From: an uncultured Oscillospiraceae bacterium
Lineage (GTDB): Bacteria > Bacillota > Clostridia > Oscillospirales > Ruminococcaceae
Reading direction: 5' to 3'
Assembly: GCA_900548355.1 (NCBI GenBank)
Contig: URKR01000022.1
Location: 1 to 29,722 of the forward strand
Length of the DNA: 29,722 nucleotides
In this document: positions 25,066 through 29,722 of the stretch, one piece after another
How the letters are laid out: the number at the start of each line of letters is the position of its first letter
How positions within the stretch are numbered: the stretch's first letter is position 1
Program-made: the position numbers and the translations under genes
The notes under the pieces: model-generated
What the model saw: the letters and a program-made list of their open reading frames with translations, nothing else
The model's database searches: none
What the model was told of the DNA's origin: nothing

Positions 25066-25986
25066 TTATGCCTCCTTCTTGCGGCAGAGGATGCAGACCC
25101 AGCCGCGCTTCTCGCGCACCTCAAACGGGTCAAGCCCGGCTTCGCGCAGACCGGCAAGCACTTCCTCCTTGCGGGTGTCGATGATGCCGGAGGATACGAA
25201 CAGCCCGCCCGGGGCCAGCAGTGCCGGAATGTGCGGCGCAAGGCTCAAGATCGCTGAGGCGACGATATTCGCCGTGATGATGTCATAGACGCCGGTTGCC
25301 TTGTCCGAAAGGTCGCCGACGAGCACGGTCAGCCGGTCTTCGACCCCGTTGCGGGCGGCGTTCTCGCCGGCCGTGCGCACACACATCGGGTCAATGTCCA
25401 CTCCTTCGGCCGAAGCCGCGCCAAGCTTGAGCGCCGCGATCGCCAGAATGCCCGACCCCGTGCCGATATCCAGCATCCGCTCGCCGCCCTGCACCATCTC
25501 GTCAAGCACTTCCAGGCAGAGGCTCGTCGTCTCGTGCGTGCCGGTGCCAAAGGCCATGCCCGGGTCCATCGTGATGGCGATGCGGTCGGTTTCGTAACGC
25601 TCCCAGCCCGGCACGATCGCAAGCCGCCGGCCGATGTCCATCGCGTGGTAATATTGCTTCCAGGCGTTCTGCCAATCCTCCTGCTCGATGCCGGCGGTGG
25701 AAAGCTCGTACTCGATGCCGGCAGCCTCGAGCCGCTCTTGGAACAGCGGCAGAACCTCGGCCGGGTTTTCGTCGGGGGCAAGGTACATGTGTACCTTGAC
25801 GATGTCGCGCGGCTGATCGAGCAGTTCCTGCTCGATCAAATCGACGTGGGCGATCTCCCAGGCCTGTTGTTCGAGATCGCTGTAGTCTTCAATATAGATG
25901 CCGCCGTTTGCGACCATCGTTGCGATTGCCTCAGCCGTATCGGCGTAGCGCTTGGGCACCGTGATTTGAATATCGGTCCATTCCAT
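25066..25986 (-). CDS. prmA: Ribosomal protein L11 methyltransferase
   Basis: PrmA trimethylates several sites of ribosomal protein L11 using SAM. It has 306 residues: an N-terminal substrate-recognition domain, then a class I methyltransferase domain with SAM motif MLDIGTGSGILAIAALKLGA and the catalytic-loop signature TANIVASAILSLA. The region GMAFGTGTHETTSLCLEVL just before it is diagnostic of PrmA. The start is ATG 25986-25984 with AGGAGG six bases upstream. It is the first gene of the prmA-rsmE-GNAT operon. Confidence 0.96.
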   Translation of the reverse strand: MEWTDIQITVPKRYADTAEAIATMVANGGIYIEDYSDLEQQAWEIAHVDLIEQELLDQPRDIVKVHMYLAPDENPAEVLPLFQERLEAAGIEYELSTAGIEQEDWQNAWKQYYHAMDIGRRLAIVPGWERYETDRIAITMDPGMAFGTGTHETTSLCLEVLDEMVQGGERMLDIGTGSGILAIAALKLGAASAEGVDIDPMCVRTAGENAARNGVEDRLTVLVGDLSDKATGVYDIITANIVASAILSLAPHIPALLAPGGLFVSSGIIDTRKEEVLAGLREAGLDPFEVREKRGWVCILCRKKEA

Positions 25987-26008
25987 GGCGAACCTCCTGA
26001 CGCCCGAT

Positions 26009-26038
26009 TTGCGGCGGGCGCATAGTATGTGGTAAAAT
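26009..26038 (+). promoter_or_regulatory. Candidate promoter of the second GNAT gene
   Basis: TTGCGG (26009-26014), an 18-base spacer and TAAAAT (26033-26038) lie 54 bases upstream of the GNAT start. It is interlocked with the opposing prmA promoter. Confidence 0.45.
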
Positions 26039-26050
26039 TTCAGCACTACC

Positions 26051-26079
26051 ATTATACCGTATCCATCCCAACTTGGAAA
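26051..26079 (-). promoter_or_regulatory. Promoter of prmA-rsmE-GNAT
   Basis: On the minus strand TTTCCA (26079-26074), a 17-base spacer and a perfect TATAAT (26056-26051) lie 65 bases upstream of prmA. Confidence 0.65.
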
Positions 26080-26091
26080 GGGGCGCTTTGT

Positions 26092-26679
26092 ATGAAACTG
26101 CGGCTGCTCAACCGCCGGCAGGCCAAAGAGATCTACGACCGGTATCTTGTCCGTGATTTCCCCGATTCGGAGCGCAAGCCCTTTGCCTCAATGGCGGCGC
26201 TGCTGCGCAAAGGCATGTATGAACCCCTCGCGGTGGAGGATGACGGCGGCAGCCTTGCCGGCTATGCCTTTTTGATGGCGCAGCCGGGCAGCCCGAGCGC
26301 GCTGCTCGATTATTTTGCGGTTCTGCCCGCCATGCGCGGCCAGGGCCTTGGCACAAAGGCTTTGCAGGCGCTGGCCGGTTACCTTGCGCCAAGCCGGCGC
26401 AGTTTGCTGATTGAATGCGAGCACCCGGCCGAAGCGCCCGACGCCGCGGTGGCACGGCAGCGGGTGGCGTTCTACCTGCGGGCCGGCGCGCGCGCCACCG
26501 CGATGGAAAGCCGGCTGTTTGGGGTGCGCTACCTGATCCTCGTGCTGCCCTGCGCCGGCCCCGCGCCGGATGCCGAAGCCTGCGCCGACCTGCAGGCGCT
26601 CTACCGTGCCACGGCGCCCGAACCCTATTACCGCGGGCAGGTCATATTTTACGGCGGAACGGGAAAGCTAGGAACATAA
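26092..26679 (+). CDS. GNAT-family N-acetyltransferase
   Basis: The product is 195 residues. The acetyl-CoA motif A is clear: LDYFAVLPAMRGQGLGTKAL at about 82-101, with the R/Q-x-x-G-x-G/A loop RGQGLG. A region containing QRVAFYLRAGAR forms motif B. The C-terminal ~45 residues extend beyond the usual domain. The start is ATG 26092 with GGAAAGGGG upstream. It is divergent from prmA and followed by the spoVA operon after 55 bases. The substrate cannot be predicted. A hairpin (26685-26717) follows the stop. Confidence 0.88.
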   Translation: MKLRLLNRRQAKEIYDRYLVRDFPDSERKPFASMAALLRKGMYEPLAVEDDGGSLAGYAFLMAQPGSPSALLDYFAVLPAMRGQGLGTKALQALAGYLAPSRRSLLIECEHPAEAPDAAVARQRVAFYLRAGARATAMESRLFGVRYLILVLPCAGPAPDAEACADLQALYRATAPEPYYRGQVIFYGGTGKLGT

Positions 26680-26684
26680 AATCA

Positions 26685-26717
26685 CGGGCATGCCGGCCCG
26701 AAACGCCGGCACGCCCG
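26685..26717 (+). promoter_or_regulatory. Hairpin between GNAT and spoVAC
   Basis: CGGGCATGCCGGC (26685-26697) pairs with GCCGGCACGCCCG (26705-26717) with one mismatch across a 7-base loop. It is followed by AAAAGGAAG, the spoVAC ribosome binding site, not by T residues. It could separate the vegetative GNAT transcript from spoVA or act on translation. Confidence 0.5.
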
Positions 26718-26734
26718 AAAAGGAAGTGTTCCGC

Positions 26735-27178
26735 TTGAAGCTTGATCCCTCGCTCTATGCCCGGATGGTGCGCCGTGCTTCACCGCCCTCGCCGGCCGGC
26801 AAGGACTGCGCCTGGGCGTTCTGTGTCGGCGGCAGCATCTGCCTGCTTGGCGAAGCGCTGCGCGCCTTCTATGCACGATGGTACGAACCCGAAATGGCCG
26901 GCACCCTTGTCAGCATTACGCTGATCGGGCTGTCAGCCGTGGCCACGGTGGCCGGCTGGTATCAAAAATTGGCCACCCGGGCCGGCGCCGGCACCCTTGT
27001 GCCGATCACCGGCTTTGCCAATTCGGTTGTCAGCGCGGCGGTGGAATTCAAGGCCGAAGGCTGGGTTACCGGCACCGGCGCGCGGTTGTTCTCCATCGCG
27101 GGGCCGGTTATCGCCTACGGTTCGTTTGCCTCCTGGGTGTGGGGGCTGCTCTACTGGGCGATGCAGTGGGGCGGGTGA
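26735..27178 (+). CDS. spoVAC: Stage V sporulation protein AC
   Basis: SpoVAC is a membrane protein of the SpoVA channel complex that moves dipicolinic acid into the developing spore and releases it during germination. The chosen start is TTG 26735, behind AAAAGGAAG, giving 147 residues (MKLDPSLYARMVRR), close to the ~150 of Bacillus. The ATG at 26690 lies inside a hairpin without a ribosome binding site. Hydrophobic segments occur at about 32-48, 62-80, 88-106 and 117-142. Family-typical text includes LVSITLIGLSAVATVAGWYQ and GTLVPITGFANSVVSAAVEF. The operon order is spoVAC-spoVAD-spoVAE. Confidence 0.94.
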   Translation: MKLDPSLYARMVRRASPPSPAGKDCAWAFCVGGSICLLGEALRAFYARWYEPEMAGTLVSITLIGLSAVATVAGWYQKLATRAGAGTLVPITGFANSVVSAAVEFKAEGWVTGTGARLFSIAGPVIAYGSFASWVWGLLYWAMQWGG

Positions 27179-27183
27179 GCGGT

Positions 27184-28230
27184 ATGGCGATCCGAAAGAA
27201 AGACACGCTGCTCTTTGCCCATCCGCCGGTCATAGCGGCCTGGGCCGCGGTCGGCGGCAGGCAGGAAGCAAAAGGCCCGCTCGCCCCCGGCTTTGACGAG
27301 CTTGTGGAAGACGCAAGCTTTGCGGCCGAAGGCTGCCGCAGCTGGGAAGCCGCCGAATCCACCCTGCAGAGCCGCTGCGTTGCCCACTGCCTGCGCAAAG
27401 GCGGCGTCACGCCGCGGCAGCTGACCCTCGCCTTTGCCGGGGATCTGCAGGCCCAGTGCACGGCCAGCAACTATACGATGCGCGCCCTCGACGTGCCCTA
27501 CGCCGGGGTGTACGGGGCCTGCAGCACAATGGCCGAAACGCTGGCCCTGGCTGCGGCTTTTGCGGCGTCCGGCTACAGCGAGCGCACGCTGGCTTTGTCC
27601 AGCAGCCATTTCTGCGCGGCCGAACGCCAGTTCCGCACCCCGCTCGACTACGGCGGCAAACGCACCCCCACGGCGCAGTGGACGGCCACGGCGGCCGGCG
27701 CCTGCCTTGTGCGGCCGGCCGGCACGGCAGGCGTGCGGATACTTTCGGCCACATTCGGCCGTGTGCGGGACTATGCCGTGCGGGACATCAACAACATGGG
27801 CGCAGCGATGATGCCGGCTGCGGCCTCAACCCTGCTGGCCTGCTTTGCGGCGCTTGGCACCGCGCCGCAGGATTATGACGCCGTTTTGACAGGCGACCTC
27901 GGCAAAGTCGGCAGCGCGTTGCTCGAAGCGCAGATGGCGCGGGAGGGCTTCGTCCTCGACAACCATCTCGACTGCGGTTGCCTGCTCTATGACCTTGATG
28001 CCCAGCCTGTCGGCGCAGGCGGCAGCGGGGCCGGGTGCAGCGCGGCGGTGCTGGGGGCGTATGTGCTGCCGCGGCTGCAAACCGGGCAGTGGCGGCGTGT
28101 GCTGTTTTTGGCCACCGGCGCGCTGATGAGCCAGGCCACCGTACAGCAGGGGGAGACAATCCCCGGCATCGCCCATGCGGTTGAACTGGCTGCGCCGGCT
28201 GACATCGCGGCAGGGGAGGGAAAAGCATGA
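27184..28230 (+). CDS. spoVAD: Stage V sporulation protein AD
   Basis: SpoVAD is the dipicolinic-acid-binding subunit of the SpoVA complex, on the surface of the spore inner membrane. It has 348 residues from ATG 27184; a GTG at 27175 overlapping the spoVAC stop is also in frame and possible. It has a thiolase-like fold, seen in VYGACSTMAETLALAAAF with Cys113 at the position of the thiolase nucleophile, and SSSHFCAAERQFRTP is typical of the family. Length is close to that of Bacillus SpoVAD (~338). Its stop overlaps the spoVAE start (ATGA), so the two are translationally coupled. Confidence 0.95.
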   Translation: MAIRKKDTLLFAHPPVIAAWAAVGGRQEAKGPLAPGFDELVEDASFAAEGCRSWEAAESTLQSRCVAHCLRKGGVTPRQLTLAFAGDLQAQCTASNYTMRALDVPYAGVYGACSTMAETLALAAAFAASGYSERTLALSSSHFCAAERQFRTPLDYGGKRTPTAQWTATAAGACLVRPAGTAGVRILSATFGRVRDYAVRDINNMGAAMMPAAASTLLACFAALGTAPQDYDAVLTGDLGKVGSALLEAQMAREGFVLDNHLDCGCLLYDLDAQPVGAGGSGAGCSAAVLGAYVLPRLQTGQWRRVLFLATGALMSQATVQQGETIPGIAHAVELAAPADIAAGEGKA

Positions 28231-28583
28231 ATTTTGTCTGGGCTTTTGTGGTGGGCGGCGCGCTCTGCGTCGTCGGCCAGCTGCTGATCGATTACACCGC
28301 GCTGACCCCGGCGCGAATTTTGACCGGCTACGTTGTGGCCGGCGTCGTGCTCAGTGCCACCGGGCTGTATGCCCCGCTTGTCGAGTTCGCCGGGGCCGGC
28401 GCCAGCGTGCCGCTGCTCGGCTTCGGACATCTGCTGGCCCAGGGCGTCTGCAAGGCGGTGGCGGAAAACGGCCTGATCGGGGCGTTCACCGGCGGCCTGA
28501 CCGCCGCGGCCGGCGGCATCACGGCCAGCCTGGTCTTCGGCATCCTCGCCGCCGCGGTGGGGAAGAGCCGGGATCAGAACTGA
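28227..28583 (+). CDS. spoVAE: Stage V sporulation protein AE (AEb type)
   Basis: The product is 118 residues, almost entirely hydrophobic, with about four membrane helices. It matches the short SpoVAEb subunit of the dipicolinic acid channel: FVVGGALCVVGQLLIDYTAL at the N-terminus, then TPARILTGYVVAGVVLSATG, GAGASVPLLGFGHLLAQG and GLIGAFTGGLTAAAGGITAS. The start ATG 28227 overlaps the spoVAD stop and has GGGGAGGG upstream. spoVAA, AB and AF are not adjacent, so this is the minimal C-D-Eb set also found in many Clostridia. It ends the operon, before a repeat that may terminate transcription. Confidence 0.94.
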   Translation: MNFVWAFVVGGALCVVGQLLIDYTALTPARILTGYVVAGVVLSATGLYAPLVEFAGAGASVPLLGFGHLLAQGVCKAVAENGLIGAFTGGLTAAAGGITASLVFGILAAAVGKSRDQN

Positions 28584-28658
28584 AAAAGTTAGGAATTAGG
28601 AGTTGGGAGTTAGGAATTGCCGTGGATCGGCGGCTGCGCCGCCGACGCTCGATCCACG
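28584..28658 (+). repeat. Composite element after spoVAE: purine-rich tract plus CGTGGATCG palindrome
   Basis: Directly after the stop codon a tract of TTAGGAATT/AGGAG near-repeats (28588-28618) leads to CGTGGATCG (28621-28629), the palindrome GGCGGCTGCGCCGCC, and CGATCCACG (28650-28658), a perfect 9-base terminal inverted repeat. TTCTATTTTTT follows, so the hairpin can act as the spoVA terminator. On the other strand it begins right behind the stop of the next regulator. Confidence 0.65.
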
Positions 28659-28660
28659 TT

Positions 28661-29068
28661 CTATTTTTTCCGCCCAAGCTGCCCCGCCGCCAGACAGGCC
28701 AGTCCCAATCCGAGCATACGGGCGGCTTGTGTGGCGTCGAGGCCGGTGAAGGACAGCACGACGACGGCGACGCCCATTGCAAGCGCGACGCCTTTCAAAA
28801 CAAGGTCGAGGATTTCGGCCATGCTGTCCCGCTTTTCTGCTTCGTCCATCTTTGCGCCGGCGGCCTTCACCTGCATGAGCTCGTCGACCGAGACGCCGAA
28901 GATTTCGGCCAGCTTGGGCAGGCTGCTCACGTCGGGGAAGGAGAGATCCCGTTCCCATTTTGATACGGCCTTATCGGTAACCCCCATCTTCTCGGCCAGT
29001 TCCAGCTGGGTCATGCCCTGCGCTTTGCGCAGCGCGGCGATGGTGGTGCCAAACGTTTGGTTGTTCAT
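28661..29068 (-). CDS. XRE-family regulator with C-terminal membrane helices
   Basis: The product is 135 residues. Residues 5-65 are an XRE helix-turn-helix (MTQLELAEKMGVTDKAVSKW, then FPDVSSLPKLAEIFGVSVDEL). A charged linker (KAAGAKMDEAEKRDS) leads to two predicted transmembrane helices at about 87-107 and 113-130. Membrane-tethered XRE regulators of this build are common in clostridia and may sense envelope or metabolic state (inference). The start is ATG 29068-29066 with AAGGAG upstream. Its promoter carries a cluster of repeated decamers that are candidate operator sites. Confidence 0.9.
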   Translation of the reverse strand: MNNQTFGTTIAALRKAQGMTQLELAEKMGVTDKAVSKWERDLSFPDVSSLPKLAEIFGVSVDELMQVKAAGAKMDEAEKRDSMAEILDLVLKGVALAMGVAVVVLSFTGLDATQAARMLGLGLACLAAGQLGRKK

Positions 29069-29147
29069 TGGTAAACTCCTTCCTGTGGTTCTGCGCCGCC
29101 GTTCGTTTGTCTAAGGCGCAGTAAGCGCTGAATTTTGCGCTGCCTAC

Positions 29148-29226
29148 ACATTACCACGCGGCCGGCCAATCCTCAACCGACCGCCGGTTGAGCGCCCTCG
29201 ACCGCTAGTTGAGCGGCGGTTGAGCG
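29148..29226 (-). promoter_or_regulatory. Promoter with five CGGTTGAG-type repeats
   Basis: On the minus strand TTGAGG (29176-29171), a 17-base spacer and TAATGT (29153-29148, with TG extension) form the likely promoter of the membrane-tethered regulator. Five copies of a CGGTTGAG-like box cover the -35 and the 50 bases upstream: CTCAACCG at 29172, CGGTTGAGCG at 29185, CTCGACCGC at 29197, TAGTTGAGCG at 29206 and CGGTTGAGCG at 29217. The first two form an 8-5-8 perfect inverted repeat. They look like operator sites, perhaps for the regulator itself. Confidence 0.55.
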
Positions 29227-29302
29227 GATTTTCCAGCCGAGGCGGGCGTGAAACCGCGCCGCGGCCCCCGATCAACTCAGCCCCGAACCAAGATCCGAAC
29301 AA

Positions 29303-29345
29303 ATGAAAACCCCCGCTCTGCCTGTTGCCAGGTAAAGCGGGGGTT
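29303..29345 (-). terminator. Terminator of rpsT
   Basis: On the minus strand AACCCCCGCT and AGCGGGGGTT form a 10-base-pair stem followed by TTCATTT, about 14 bases after the rpsT stop. Confidence 0.85.
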
Positions 29346-29358
29346 GTTCATGCGGGAA

Positions 29359-29628
29359 TTACTGCGCGGCGCTGACCTTGTTGTTGCGCTTGGCCATGCG
29401 GGCGACCTTGCGGGCAGCGGTGTTCTTATGGATGACACCCTTGCTCTTCGCAGAGTCGATAGCCGAGACGGCCGCACGGATGGCGGCGTCCTTATCCGCG
29501 GCGTTGCTGTCGATGGCAGCGTCTGCCTTTTTGATCACTGTCTTCAGGCTGGTCTTGATGGCCTTGTTGTGCATAGCCTCTTTCTTGGCCTGCACGACCC
29601 GGTCCTTCTGGGATTTAATGTTAGGCAT
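29359..29628 (-). CDS. rpsT: 30S ribosomal protein S20
   Basis: S20 is a small basic protein that binds the 5' domain of 16S rRNA. It has 89 residues, normal for the family, starting MPNIKSQKDRVVQAKKEAMH. It is lysine/arginine-rich throughout, and the conserved C-terminal part reads GVIHKNTAARKVARMAKRNN. The start is ATG 29628-29626 behind AAGGAGGTGG; an ATG three codons upstream overlaps this site and is rejected. It has its own promoter and terminator, so it is monocistronic. Confidence 0.97.
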   Translation of the reverse strand: MPNIKSQKDRVVQAKKEAMHNKAIKTSLKTVIKKADAAIDSNAADKDAAIRAAVSAIDSAKSKGVIHKNTAARKVARMAKRNNKVSAAQ

Positions 29629-29667
29629 TCGTTCCACCTCCTTGGTTGACCCATAACAGTACGAATA

Positions 29668-29696
29668 ATCTTAGCATACTTTTGGCTGCCTTGCAA
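29668..29696 (-). promoter_or_regulatory. Promoter of rpsT
   Basis: On the minus strand TTGCAA (29696-29691), a 17-base spacer and TAAGAT (29673-29668) with the TGC extension lie 40 bases upstream of rpsT. Confidence 0.75.
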
Positions 29697-29722
29697 GACC
29701 TTTGCTCAAATTTTTTTGCCAG

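Noticed and set aside
26640..26684. A sigma-G promoter upstream of spoVAC
   Set aside because: spoVA operons are normally sigma-G dependent, but I could not find a -10/-35 pair with correct spacing that stands out from the background; CATAAAA near 26675 is only a partial match.

Overview
The window comes from a GC-rich, probably endospore-forming Firmicute, most likely a clostridial lineage of the Ruminococcaceae/Oscillospiraceae kind. The evidence is a spoVAC-spoVAD-spoVAE operon, AGGAGG-type ribosome binding sites, near-consensus TTGACA-17-TATAAT promoters, and two riboregulators typical of Firmicutes: a T-box and a lysine riboswitch. This placement is inferred from gene content and is not a species call.

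Layout. 1-495 holds a truncated XRE-type regulator. 736-9057 is the isoleucine/valine block: ilvA with its own promoter and a hairpin leader, a convergent AAA ATPase (DUF815 type), then a T-box (specifier CTC, leucine) controlling ilvB-ilvN-ilvC-ilvD, which ends in a strong terminator. 9189-11126 is a glutamine-dependent NAD synthetase on the minus strand. 11249-13437 carries a small membrane/regulator cassette: a 28-residue membrane peptide, an XRE regulator, a four-helix membrane protein and a CPBP protease. 13436-14225 is a decayed divergent pair, LysR and MATE, both with internal deletions. 14301-19336 is a minus-strand aspartate-family block. A consensus promoter and a lysine riboswitch lead into asd-dapA-dapB-capA, followed by a stand-alone aspartokinase-type ACT protein. 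19407-23632 holds queA, a patatin-like lipase and a divergent PTS enzyme I-like protein. 23759-25986 is prmA-rsmE-GNAT on the minus strand. 26092-28583 is a second GNAT and the spoVA operon. 28661-29628 carries an XRE-membrane regulator with a repeat-rich promoter, then rpsT.

How the genes work together. Two amino-acid pathways are laid out with their sensors. Branched-chain synthesis is sensed through uncharged tRNA-Leu at the T-box. Lysine/diaminopimelate synthesis is sensed through free lysine. A CapA-like lipoprotein is translationally coupled to dapB under the lysine switch, which links a surface protein to the peptidoglycan precursor pathway.

The most unexplained structure is in the spacers. 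Two families of short palindromic elements recur beside stop codons. One has GTAGGGGC-like ends. The other is a purine-rich tract, then GTGG(N)2CG, then a GC palindrome. In nadE the second family appears to supply the last codons of the gene.
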